Source: JAVBMJ01 sp031551275
GTDB lineage: Bacteria; Bacteroidota; Bacteroidia; Bacteroidales; Rikenellaceae
Direction of reading: 5' to 3'
Assembly (NCBI GenBank): GCA_031551275.1
Contig: JAVBNX010000001.1
Coordinates: forward strand, 124,001-188,000
Length of the DNA stretch: 64,000 nt
Part shown: one piece after another, positions 25,126-33,192 of the stretch
Position numbering within the stretch: position 1 is the first letter of the stretch
Layout of the letters: the number at the start of each line of letters is the position of its first letter
The notes under the pieces: model-generated
Told to the model about the DNA's origin: nothing
The model's input: only the letters and a program-made list of their open reading frames with translations
Database searches by the model: none
Translations under genes and position numbers: made by a program

Positions 25126-25863
25126 ATGAAAAGGACCATCATCAGGATCGACGAGGCTCTCTGCAACGGTTGCGGGGAGTGCATCACCGGCTGCCACGAA
25201 GGGGCGCTGCAACTCATAAACGGGAAGGCCAGACTCATCAGCGAGCAGTATTGCGACGGGTTGGGCGCCTGCATCGGCGAGTGCCCGGTGGGGGCGATCA
25301 CCCTCGAGGAGCGCGAAGCCGAGGCCTTTGACGAAGAGGCGGTCAATGAGCGGCAACAGGCGGCCAAACAAGAGCCGTTGCCCTGCGGGTGCCCGGGGTC
25401 GATGATGAGGGATTTCAGGGGGGTGGATGCTCCGGCGGCGGGACACATGTTCTCGCCGGTGGTGCCTGCCGCGCCCCAGGCTTCGGAGTTGCGCCAGTTT
25501 CCCGTGCAGCTCCACCTGTTGAATCCCGGCGCGCCTTTCCTGCAAGGGGCCAACCTGCTTCTGGCTGCCGACTGCACGGCCTTCGCCTGCGGCGATTTCC
25601 ACAACCGGCTGCTGAAAGGCAAGGCGCTGGCCATCGCCTGCCCCAAACTCGACAACGACACCACCTCCTACGTCGACAGGCTCGCGGCCATGATCGACCA
25701 GTCGGGGATCGACACCCTGACCGTGGCCGTGATGGAGGTCCCCTGCTGCGGAGGGCTGGTCCGTATCGCGCAGACAGCCCGCGAGAAAGCGTCGCGCAAA
25801 GTCCCGATGAAGGTGGTCACCCTCTCCGTACGCGGCGGGGTGATCGGCGAGGAGTGGGTTTAA
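25126..25863 (+). CDS. Ferredoxin-like 4Fe-4S protein with C-terminal Cys-rich domain
   Basis: This 245-residue cytoplasmic protein begins with a ferredoxin domain. The first cluster motif is CNGCGECITGC (about 13-23). The second is CDGLGACIGECP, which has fewer cysteines than a standard motif. The C-terminal part (about 80-245) is a conserved domain with isolated Cys motifs (PCGCPG, DCTAFACGDF, VPCCGGL) that may bind a further cofactor. Such proteins are usually annotated simply as 4Fe-4S binding proteins and tend to sit beside Crp/Fnr regulators in anaerobes, which is the arrangement here. A redox-carrier or stress role is likely. The exact reaction is unknown, and no hcp gene is nearby. 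Confidence 0.85.
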   Translation: MKRTIIRIDEALCNGCGECITGCHEGALQLINGKARLISEQYCDGLGACIGECPVGAITLEEREAEAFDEEAVNERQQAAKQEPLPCGCPGSMMRDFRGVDAPAAGHMFSPVVPAAPQASELRQFPVQLHLLNPGAPFLQGANLLLAADCTAFACGDFHNRLLKGKALAIACPKLDNDTTSYVDRLAAMIDQSGIDTLTVAVMEVPCCGGLVRIAQTAREKASRKVPMKVVTLSVRGGVIGEEWV

Positions 25864-25933
25864 GAAGAGTCGTTTCCGTGCCCGGGCACGGCTAAAAAAT
25901 AGCGGCAAGAGGGCGCCGCAGCGAATATTTTAC

Positions 25934-25941
25934 TATATTTG
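25934..25941 (+). promoter_or_regulatory. -7 box before the small Cys-rich gene
   Basis: TATATTTG is an exact match to TAnnTTTG, 21 bases before the GTG start. No TTTG is found at the expected upstream distance. Confidence 0.45.
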
Positions 25942-25962
25942 CAGCGGAAAAATCTATCGAGG

Positions 25963-26301
25963 GTGAGAATTCTGCTGCTATTACTGTCTTTTTCCGCCAT
26001 GCTCAACATGGCCGGGATTTCGGGCGGCATACGCAGCCAAATCACCCGACCACAGGCCGATGTGACGGTAGCCGTCGCGACGCCGCACGGCAACCCCTGC
26101 GGTCCGGCCGAGGTAAGCTGCCCCACGGGCGCATGCAAAGCATCCTGCACCGAGGACCAGCAAAACCACACCAAAGGAGTCAAATGCGCGATCGCCGGTC
26201 TCCGTACCCCGGCAGCGGATCTTTGCAGGGGGCACTCCCCTGCCCGGGGCGTATGCCCCACCTCCCTGCCCCTGAGCAGGTTGCACCGATTGAACATTTG
26301 A
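25963..26301 (+). CDS. Small exported Cys-rich protein, unknown function
   Basis: This is a predicted 112-residue protein with a GTG start. The start is chosen because the promoter-like box at 25934 lies downstream of, or overlaps, the only earlier in-frame start (TTG at 25939). The N-terminus is a clear signal peptide or membrane anchor (RILLLLLSFSAML). The rest is hydrophilic with about six cysteines (NPCGP, EVSCPTGACKASC, KCAIAG, DLCRG, GVCP) and no family I recognise. It is a separate small gene just ahead of nuoA, 87 bases away, and a short GC hairpin follows its stop. The cysteines could form disulfides or bind metal after export. Whether it is a real, conserved gene is not certain. Confidence 0.5.
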   Translation: MRILLLLLSFSAMLNMAGISGGIRSQITRPQADVTVAVATPHGNPCGPAEVSCPTGACKASCTEDQQNHTKGVKCAIAGLRTPAADLCRGHSPARGVCPTSLPLSRLHRLNI

Positions 26302-26302
26302 C

Positions 26303-26318
26303 GGGCCGAACCCGGCCC
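26303..26318 (+). terminator. Short GC hairpin after the small Cys-rich gene
   Basis: GGGCCG and CGGCCC (6 bp) around an AACC loop lie two bases after the TGA. No U-run follows, so termination is doubtful. Confidence 0.3.
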
Positions 26319-26388
26319 TGGCTTGCCTGTAACTGCGCATGATTGTTGCAGTAAATGACCCGTTTATTTCCCCTGAACGTTTTTTCGT

Positions 26389-26742
26389 ATGACCAATTCG
26401 TCGCTGTTCGTCGTCTTATTCGCAACCTCCCTGGTGTTGGTGGGGGCTGCGCTCGTGCTGGCATGGTTGCTGGCCCCCCACTCCACCAACCCCCTGAAAG
26501 GGCAGCCCTATGAGTGCGGCATCCCCACCCGCGGCACCTCGTGGATGCAGTTCCGGGTGGGATATTACCTCTTCGCCATCCTCTACCTGGTGTTCGACGT
26601 GGAGACCGTGCTGCTGTTCCCCTGGGCCACCGTTATGCGCGACATGGGGCCGCAGGGGCTGTTTTGTGTGTTGTTCTTTATCGTCGTGCTCTCCCTCGGG
26701 CTGGCCTACGCGTGGAAAAAAGGAGCGTTGAGATGGAAGTAA
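26389..26742 (+). CDS. nuoA: NADH-quinone oxidoreductase subunit A
   Basis: This 117-residue three-helix membrane subunit of complex I has membrane segments at about 7-30, 62-82 and 90-110. The conserved loop YECGIP carries the key Cys, and the FDVET segment (about 69-73) holds the acidic pair typical of NuoA. It is the first gene of an eleven-subunit nuo operon (A, B, fused C-D, H, I, J, K, L, M, N). Its end overlaps the nuoB start by 10 bases. Confidence 0.95.
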   Translation: MTNSSLFVVLFATSLVLVGAALVLAWLLAPHSTNPLKGQPYECGIPTRGTSWMQFRVGYYLFAILYLVFDVETVLLFPWATVMRDMGPQGLFCVLFFIVVLSLGLAYAWKKGALRWK

Positions 26743-27338
26743 AAAAGATACGCATCCCCGACATGGAATACGGGGATTTTAACGACAACGAGTACTTGGA
26801 GCAGTACGTCGACGAGCTTCGTAAGAACGGCGTCAACGTCTTCGTGGGCTCGATCAACGACTTTATCAACTGGGGGCGTTCCAATTCGGTCTGGCCGCTG
26901 ACCTTCGCAACGAGCTGTTGCGGCATCGAATTCATGTGCGTGGGGGCAGCGCGCGCCGACTTCGCCCGCTTCGGGTGGGAGGTGACGCGCAACAGCCCGC
27001 GGCAGGCCGACGTGATCTTCGTCTGCGGGACCATCGTGCACAAGATGGCACCCGTGCTGCTGCGCCTCTACGAGCAGATGGCAGAGCCGAAATACGTGAT
27101 GGCCGTCGGCAGTTGCGCCATCGGCGGAGGGCCTTTCAAAAGCTCGTACCATACCGTGATGGGCGTGGACAAGATCATCCCGGTGGACGTGTACGTGCCC
27201 GGATGCCCGCCGCGCCCCGACGCGATACTGTACGGGATGATGCAGTTGCAGCGCAAGATCAAGGTGCAGAATTTCTTCCGCCTGCCCGACCAGCCGAAAA
27301 TCAAAAACGATGGAGACGATGCAAACGCTGAAAAATAA
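26733..27338 (+). CDS. nuoB: NADH-quinone oxidoreductase subunit B
   Basis: This 201-residue peripheral subunit carries cluster N2. The Cys-Cys pair in TSCCGIEFMC and the later cysteines in VGSCAIGGG and PGCPPRPDA supply the cluster ligands. The ATG at 26733, inside the 3' end of nuoA, is chosen over the longer open frame upstream because it gives the family length and the usual N-terminus. The last 29 bases overlap the next gene. The C-terminus is a short charged tail (KNDGDDANAEK). Confidence 0.95.
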   Translation: MEVKKIRIPDMEYGDFNDNEYLEQYVDELRKNGVNVFVGSINDFINWGRSNSVWPLTFATSCCGIEFMCVGAARADFARFGWEVTRNSPRQADVIFVCGTIVHKMAPVLLRLYEQMAEPKYVMAVGSCAIGGGPFKSSYHTVMGVDKIIPVDVYVPGCPPRPDAILYGMMQLQRKIKVQNFFRLPDQPKIKNDGDDANAEK

Positions 27339-28947
27339 ACTCTCCATATTCCCCGGCCTGGAGATCTCGGAGCGGCAGGGACGGTTGGAGGCGGCGGTCC
27401 CGCCCGAACAACTCCGCAAGGTGGCCGCACACCTGATGCGCACGGAGGATTACGACTATTTGATCGACCTTCTCGGGACAGACGACGGCGAAAAACTGGG
27501 CGTTACCTACTACCTCTCGCCGAGCGGGGACCCCTCGCGGGTGGTGGTGCTCAAGACCTCGACTCTGGAGCGTGAAAAGCCCGAGCTTCCCACCGTGAGC
27601 GATCTTTGGGACGCGGCCGAGGTGTATGAGCGCGAGGTGTACGATTTTTTCGGCATCCGCTTTATCAACCACCCCGATATGCGCCGCATCTTTTTGCGCA
27701 CGGACTGGAACGGCTTCCCGCTGCGCAAGGATTACGACGCTTCGCCGGAGCTGAATCCCGTGCCTTTGCACAATGAGCACATCAAGGATATGGAGAGCGT
27801 GCCCACGGTCTCCATGCACATGGGCCAGAAGGTCGAGGAGGTGCGCAGGCTCTTCACCGACAGCGATTACGTCGTCAACTTCGGGCCCCAGCACCCCGCC
27901 ATGCACGGGGTTTTGCACCTGCGCGTCTCGCTGGACGGGGAGATCATCCGCAAGGTCGATCCCGTGTTCGGGTACATCCACCGCGGGATCGAGAAGATGT
28001 GCGAGGCCTACACCTACCCCCAGATATTGCACCTGACCGACAGGTTGGACTACCTCTCGGGGACGATGAACCGCCACGCCGTCTGTTTGCTGGCCGAAAA
28101 GGCGCTCGAGATCGAGGTGCCCGACCGGGCGGTCGTGGTGCGGACCATCATGGACGAGTTGACGCGCATCGCCTCCCACCTGCTGGGCTGGGGCTGCATG
28201 TGCATGGACATGGGATCGATCACCGCCTTCGTCTACGGGATGAGGGACCGGGAGAAGATCATGGATATCTTCGAGGGGACCGCCGGGGGGCGATTGATGG
28301 CGAATTACAACGTGATCGGGGGGGTGGCTAACGACATACACCCCGATTTCCAACGGCAGGTGCGCGAATTCATCCCCTACATGCGCAAGATGCTGCGCGA
28401 GCACCACCTGCTCTTCACGGGCAACCCCATCGCGCGGGGACGGATGAAGGGCATCGGCTGCCTGGACAAGGCCAAAGCCATATCGCTGGGCGCGACGGGA
28501 CCGTCGGGCCGCGCTTCGGGGTGGCGCAACGATATCCGCAAGATCGAGCCTTACGGGGCCTACTCGCGCGTCGATTTCGACGAGGTGGTGCGCACGGGCG
28601 GCGAGACCTTCGACCGCTACGTCATCCGCCTGGACGAGATCGAGCAATCGCTGCGCATCTTAGAGCAACTGGTGGACAACATTCCCGAAGGGCCTTTCGC
28701 CGCCAGGACCAAGGCGGTAATCCGTTTGCCCGAGGGCGAGTACTTCCAACGGGTGGAGAACGCCCGGGGGCAATTCTGCGTCCACGTGGAATCGCGGGGG
28801 GACAAATCGCCCTACCGCGTCAAATTCCGTTCGCCGTCGCTGACCCTGGTGGGGGCGTTGAAGGCCATCGCCACGCAGACCAAGGTGGCCGATTTGATCA
28901 TGCTGGGGGCTTCGTTGGATTATGTCATACCTTGTATTGACCGTTGA
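27310..28947 (+). CDS. nuoCD: NADH-quinone oxidoreductase fused subunit C/D
   Basis: This is a 545-residue fusion of the 30-kDa (NuoC, about 1-150) and 49-kDa (NuoD, about 185-545) subunits, which line the quinone-binding cavity. The C part has the YEREVYDFFGIRF signature (about 110-122). The D part has GPQHPAMHGVLHL (about 194-206) and IHRGIEK, the complex I counterparts of the Ni-hydrogenase large-subunit folds, without nickel ligands. C-D fusion is common in Bacteroidota and enterobacteria. An alternative ATG three codons in would also work. The start overlaps nuoB by 29 bases, which implies translational coupling. Confidence 0.95.
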   Translation: METMQTLKNKLSIFPGLEISERQGRLEAAVPPEQLRKVAAHLMRTEDYDYLIDLLGTDDGEKLGVTYYLSPSGDPSRVVVLKTSTLEREKPELPTVSDLWDAAEVYEREVYDFFGIRFINHPDMRRIFLRTDWNGFPLRKDYDASPELNPVPLHNEHIKDMESVPTVSMHMGQKVEEVRRLFTDSDYVVNFGPQHPAMHGVLHLRVSLDGEIIRKVDPVFGYIHRGIEKMCEAYTYPQILHLTDRLDYLSGTMNRHAVCLLAEKALEIEVPDRAVVVRTIMDELTRIASHLLGWGCMCMDMGSITAFVYGMRDREKIMDIFEGTAGGRLMANYNVIGGVANDIHPDFQRQVREFIPYMRKMLREHHLLFTGNPIARGRMKGIGCLDKAKAISLGATGPSGRASGWRNDIRKIEPYGAYSRVDFDEVVRTGGETFDRYVIRLDEIEQSLRILEQLVDNIPEGPFAARTKAVIRLPEGEYFQRVENARGQFCVHVESRGDKSPYRVKFRSPSLTLVGALKAIATQTKVADLIMLGASLDYVIPCIDR

Positions 28948-28948
28948 T

Positions 28949-30013
28949 ATGTGGAGTTTCTCTCAAATTACGCATTGGATCGACGCCTTGCTGCGCGGGT
29001 GGATGCCCGGCGGCTGGGCGCTGGCCGTGGAGTTTGTCCTGATCGGGGTGGCGCTGCTGGTCGCCTACGCCGTGCTGGCGCTGATCCTGATCTGGCTGGA
29101 GCGCAAGGTTTGCGCCTTTTTCCAGTGCCGCATCGGGCCCAACAGGGTGGGTAAATGGGGCTTGTTGCAGTCCGTGGCCGATATGGTCAAGATCCTTTTA
29201 AAGGAGCTGATCCGGCTGGACAGGGCGGACCACTTTTTGTTCCGTTTGGCCTCGTTCATCGTTATTATCGGCTCGATCTGCACCTTCGGGGCGCTGCCCT
29301 TTGCCAAAGGGTTGCAGGCGGTGGACTTCAACATCGGGGTGTTCTACCTGCTGGCCGTCTCCTCCTTGGGGGTGGTCGGTATTCTGCTGGCCGGATGGTC
29401 GTCCAACAGCAAGTACACCATGATCGGGGCCATGCGCTCGGGCGCGCAGCTGATCAGCTACGAGATTTCGGCGGGACTGTCGCTGCTGGCCATCGTGATC
29501 CTCACGGGCACGATGCAGATCTCCGAGATCGTGGAGCAGCAGGCCGCCGGGTGGAATATATTTCGCGGGGGGATTCCCGCCATGATCGCCTTTCTGATCT
29601 ACCTGATCGCGGGGCACGCCGAGACCAACCGAGGGCCCTTCGACCTGCCCGAGGCGGAGTCGGAGCTGACCGCCGGGTACCACACCGAGTACTCGGGCAT
29701 CCAGTTCGGGTTCTTCTACCTGGCCGAGTATATGAATATGTTCATCATCGCGGCCATCGCCTCGACGATGTTCCTGGGGGGCTGGATGCCGCTGCACGTT
29801 CCCGGATGGGAGGCGTTCAACGCGGCGATGGACTGGATTCCGTCCTTTATCTGGTTCTTCGGCAAGACCTTCGCGTGCATCTTTATCGCCCTTTGGGTGC
29901 GGTGGTCATTCCCGCGTTTGAGGATCGACCAACTGCTGGGGCTTGAGTGGAAAATATTGATGCCCATCTGCTTGGTTAACTTACTCTTAATGGCCGTTTG
30001 GGTAATCGTATGA
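28949..30013 (+). CDS. nuoH: NADH-quinone oxidoreductase subunit H
   Basis: This 354-residue membrane subunit with about eight helices forms the quinone-channel entrance and connects the peripheral arm to the proton pumps. Conserved segments include LIWLERKVCAFFQCRIGPNRVG and the ETNRGPFDLPEAESELTAGY loop (about 227-246). The ATG at 28949, one base after the nuoCD stop, is preferred to the ATG at 28922, which lies inside nuoCD. The stop overlaps the nuoI start (ATGA). Confidence 0.94.
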   Translation: MWSFSQITHWIDALLRGWMPGGWALAVEFVLIGVALLVAYAVLALILIWLERKVCAFFQCRIGPNRVGKWGLLQSVADMVKILLKELIRLDRADHFLFRLASFIVIIGSICTFGALPFAKGLQAVDFNIGVFYLLAVSSLGVVGILLAGWSSNSKYTMIGAMRSGAQLISYEISAGLSLLAIVILTGTMQISEIVEQQAAGWNIFRGGIPAMIAFLIYLIAGHAETNRGPFDLPEAESELTAGYHTEYSGIQFGFFYLAEYMNMFIIAAIASTMFLGGWMPLHVPGWEAFNAAMDWIPSFIWFFGKTFACIFIALWVRWSFPRLRIDQLLGLEWKILMPICLVNLLLMAVWVIV

Positions 30014-30504
30014 CAATCTGGAGATACATAAAAGAGGTTTTCCTCGGGTTGTGGGGGCTGATGCAGGGGATGTATATCTCCATGCTCAACTTCTGGCGGC
30101 CCAAAGTGACCGAGCAATACCCCGAAAACCGGGGCAAGCATCTCTACCCCGAAGCGTTCCGGGGGGAGCTCGTCATGCCGCACGACGGGCAAAACCGACA
30201 CAAATGCACGGCGTGCGGGATCTGCGAAATGAGCTGCCCCAACGGAACGATTCGGATCGTATCCCGCATGGAGGCCGATCCCGTTACCGGGCGCGAACGC
30301 AAGGTGCTCGACCGGCATATGTGGGATTTGGGGAGCTGCACGTTCTGCGCTTTGTGCACCCAGACCTGCCCGCAGGACGCGATCGCGTGGACCAACAACT
30401 TCGAACACTCGCTCTTTACGCGGGAAAAGCTGTTCAAACAACTCAACGCGCCCGGCTCGTCGCTGGCTCCGAAAGAGGCTGCGCCAGCCGCTAAAACCGA
30501 ATAG
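30010..30504 (+). CDS. nuoI: NADH-quinone oxidoreductase subunit I
   Basis: This 164-residue ferredoxin-like subunit has two 4Fe-4S motifs, CTACGICEMSCP (about 60-71) and CTFCALCTQTCP (about 104-115), clusters N6a and N6b. With no NuoEFG in the operon, these clusters are the probable electron entry point of the complex, and reduced ferredoxin is a plausible donor. The ATG at 30010 overlaps the nuoH stop; an in-frame TTG at 29998 is less likely. The tail is Ala/Pro/Lys rich. Confidence 0.94.
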   Translation: MTIWRYIKEVFLGLWGLMQGMYISMLNFWRPKVTEQYPENRGKHLYPEAFRGELVMPHDGQNRHKCTACGICEMSCPNGTIRIVSRMEADPVTGRERKVLDRHMWDLGSCTFCALCTQTCPQDAIAWTNNFEHSLFTREKLFKQLNAPGSSLAPKEAAPAAKTE

Positions 30505-30507
30505 ATT

Positions 30508-31020
30508 ATGGGAAGCGTTATCACATTCTACATCCTCGCGGCGGCCATATCCGTCTGTTCGGTGCTGGCCGTCACATCGAAGCGTATGCTCCGGGCGGCG
30601 ACCTACCTGCTGATCGTGCTGATCGGCACGGCGGGGCTCTACCTTTTGCTGAATTACCACTTTCTGGCGGCCGTGCAGTTGTCGGTCTACGCCGGGGGCA
30701 TTTTGATCCTCTTTATCTTCGCCATCCTGCTTACCTCGGCCAAGGGCGACAGGGCGGAGCCGAACGACCGCAAGCGGGTGTGGGGCGGCCTGGCGGTGGG
30801 GATCGCGGGTTTCGTGATTACCACGCTGGTTACCGTCAAGCACAAGTGGCTCTACGCGGGCAATACCACCATCGCGGGCGACCAGGAGATGAATATGAAG
30901 CAGATCGGGCAGGCGTTGATGGGCACCGAGAAATTCCAGTACCTGCTGCCGTTCGAGGTGTTGAGTATATTGCTGCTGGCCTGCGTGATCGGCGGCATCC
31001 TGATCGCCCGTAAACGATAA
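30508..31020 (+). CDS. nuoJ: NADH-quinone oxidoreductase subunit J
   Basis: This 170-residue subunit has five predicted membrane helices. The conserved GGILILFIFAILLT segment (helix 3, about 60-75) follows the VQLSVYAGG motif. Its role is in the proton-translocating chain next to NuoK. It starts three bases after nuoI and ends four bases before nuoK. Confidence 0.92.
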   Translation: MGSVITFYILAAAISVCSVLAVTSKRMLRAATYLLIVLIGTAGLYLLLNYHFLAAVQLSVYAGGILILFIFAILLTSAKGDRAEPNDRKRVWGGLAVGIAGFVITTLVTVKHKWLYAGNTTIAGDQEMNMKQIGQALMGTEKFQYLLPFEVLSILLLACVIGGILIARKR

Positions 31021-31024
31021 AACC

Positions 31025-31357
31025 ATGGAGACGATGTTCGACTTTACGACCATACCGATGGAGCACTACCTGATCCTGAGCTCCGTGATGTTCTTCGCCG
31101 GGGTGTACGGCTTTGTCACGCGCAAGAACCTGCTGGCGATCCTCATCTCGATCGAGCTGATACTCAACTCGGTGGAGATCAACTTCTCGGTCTTCAACCG
31201 CTACCTCTTTCCCGAACATCTGGAGGGGATGTTCTTCTCGCTGTTCGGCATCGCCATATCGGCGGCGGAGACGGCGGTGGCCATCGCCATCATCATCAAC
31301 ATCTACCGGCGCATGGACAATATCGATGTGCGGCATATTGACACGATGAAATATTGA
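31025..31357 (+). CDS. nuoK: NADH-quinone oxidoreductase subunit K
   Basis: This 110-residue three-helix subunit resembles Mrp antiporter subunit MrpC. The two conserved membrane glutamates are present in LISIELILNSVEIN (about 40-53) and in AAETAVAIAI (about 80-90). It is placed between nuoJ and nuoL with four-base gaps. Confidence 0.93.
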   Translation: METMFDFTTIPMEHYLILSSVMFFAGVYGFVTRKNLLAILISIELILNSVEINFSVFNRYLFPEHLEGMFFSLFGIAISAAETAVAIAIIINIYRRMDNIDVRHIDTMKY

Positions 31358-31361
31358 CGTT

Positions 31362-33188
31362 ATGGGATTTTTGCTGATACTTATTTTGCCTTTGGCCGTT
31401 TTCCTGTTTTTGGGGCTGGCCGGGCATAAACTGCGCCCCGGGGCGGCCGGGATCGTCGGCACGGTGTCGATGGGGGTTTGCGCGCTGCTATCCTATGCGG
31501 CGGCGTTCGCCTTTTCGCGGGGGACTTTGGCGCCGGATTACCTGAACTTTACCTGGCTGAGGTTCTCCGATACGCTGCATATCGATTTGGGCATGATGCT
31601 GGACGGTATCTCGGTGATGATGCTTTGCGTGATTACCACCGTCTCGCTGATGGTGCACATCTACTCGCTCGGGTACATGAAGGGCGAGCGGGGCTTCCAG
31701 CGCTACTACGCCTTTCTGTCGCTGTTTTCGTTCTCGATGCTGGGGCTGGTGGTCGCCACCAACATCTTCCAGATGTATATTTTCTGGGAGCTGGTCGGGG
31801 TTTCGTCGTATTTGCTGATCGGGTTCTACTACACCAGGCCCGCAGCGGTGGCGGCGTCCAAGAAGGCTTTTATCGTTACGCGGTTCGCCGACCTGGGCTT
31901 CCTGATCGGGATATTGATACTTTCCTACTATACAGGGACGTTCGATTTCGCGGCCATTACGGCTTCCAACGGGTCACTGGTCGCCGCATCGACCGCCGGG
32001 GCATCCTTTATGGGGCTCTCGGTGGCTTCGTGGGCCATGGCGCTGATCTTTATGGGCGGGGCGGGCAAGTCGGCCATGTTCCCATTGCATATTTGGCTGC
32101 CCGACGCGATGGAGGGGCCCACGCCCGTTTCGGCGCTGATCCATGCCGCGACGATGGTCGTGGCGGGGGTTTACCTGGTGGCGCGGTTGTTCCCGGTCTA
32201 TGTCTTCGTGACGCCCGACGTGCTGCACATGATCGGCTACGTGGGGGCGTTCACGGCCCTATTCGCCGCCGTGATCGCCATTACCCAGACCGATATCAAG
32301 CGCGTGCTGGCCTTCTCGACCATCTCGCAGATCGCCTACATGATGGTCGCCCTCGCCATGACGGGGCTCACGGCGGGGATGTTCCACCTTTTCACCCACG
32401 CGTTCTTCAAGGCGCTGCTCTTTTTAGGCGCGGGGGCGGTGATCCACGCCGTGCACACCAACGAAATGGGCGGCATGGGGGGCTTGCGCAAGTACATGCG
32501 CGTCACGCACATCACTTTCCTGATCGCCTGCCTGGCCATCAGCGGCATCTGGCCTTTCTCGGGCTTCTTCTCCAAGGACGCCATCCTGCACGCGGCGTGG
32601 GAGCACGACAAGGTGCTGTTCTTCACGCTCTGGATGGTGTCCGGGCTGACCGCGTTCTATATGTTCAGGCTCTATTTCAATATCTTCTGGGGCAGGAAGA
32701 CGCAACGCGATCACAAACCGCATGAGGCGGGTTGGACCATGCTCATCCCGTTGATGGTTCTGGCGGCGCTGACCTGCGTGACGGGCTTCTGGCCCTTCCC
32801 CGCCCATGTGGCGTGGGGCATCGCGGCGATGGGCACGACGGCGGCGGTAATCGGCATCGCGCTGGCGATGTGGCTCTACAAGAATGGGGGCGAGCGTCCC
32901 GCGCGGATTGCCCAACGGATGGGTGGGTTGTACATCGCCGCGCTCCATAAATTCTACATCGACGAGGTGTGGATGTTCGTTACCCGAAAGGTCGTCTTCA
33001 ACTGCGTGTCGCGCCCCATCGCCTGGTTCGACCGCCATGTGGTGGACGGGGCGATGAACGGTATCGGCTGGTCGACCTCGCAATTGGCGGCGGCGATCAA
33101 GGGATTCCAATCGGGCAAGGTGCAGTTCTACGCCTGGATGTTCGTTTTCGGAACGCTGGTTATCACGGTTTTGGCTCTATTCCTGTAA
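31362..33188 (+). CDS. nuoL: NADH-quinone oxidoreductase subunit L
   Basis: This 608-residue antiporter-like proton-pumping subunit is near the typical length for the family. It has the core Glu in FWELVGVSSYLLIG (about 142-155), the Lys in GGAGKSAMFPLHIWLPDAMEGPTPVSAL-type blocks (about 225-255) and the long C-terminal lateral helix region (about 530-608). It follows nuoK after four bases and precedes nuoM after four. Confidence 0.95.
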   Translation: MGFLLILILPLAVFLFLGLAGHKLRPGAAGIVGTVSMGVCALLSYAAAFAFSRGTLAPDYLNFTWLRFSDTLHIDLGMMLDGISVMMLCVITTVSLMVHIYSLGYMKGERGFQRYYAFLSLFSFSMLGLVVATNIFQMYIFWELVGVSSYLLIGFYYTRPAAVAASKKAFIVTRFADLGFLIGILILSYYTGTFDFAAITASNGSLVAASTAGASFMGLSVASWAMALIFMGGAGKSAMFPLHIWLPDAMEGPTPVSALIHAATMVVAGVYLVARLFPVYVFVTPDVLHMIGYVGAFTALFAAVIAITQTDIKRVLAFSTISQIAYMMVALAMTGLTAGMFHLFTHAFFKALLFLGAGAVIHAVHTNEMGGMGGLRKYMRVTHITFLIACLAISGIWPFSGFFSKDAILHAAWEHDKVLFFTLWMVSGLTAFYMFRLYFNIFWGRKTQRDHKPHEAGWTMLIPLMVLAALTCVTGFWPFPAHVAWGIAAMGTTAAVIGIALAMWLYKNGGERPARIAQRMGGLYIAALHKFYIDEVWMFVTRKVVFNCVSRPIAWFDRHVVDGAMNGIGWSTSQLAAAIKGFQSGKVQFYAWMFVFGTLVITVLALFL

Positions 33189-33192
33189 GCAT

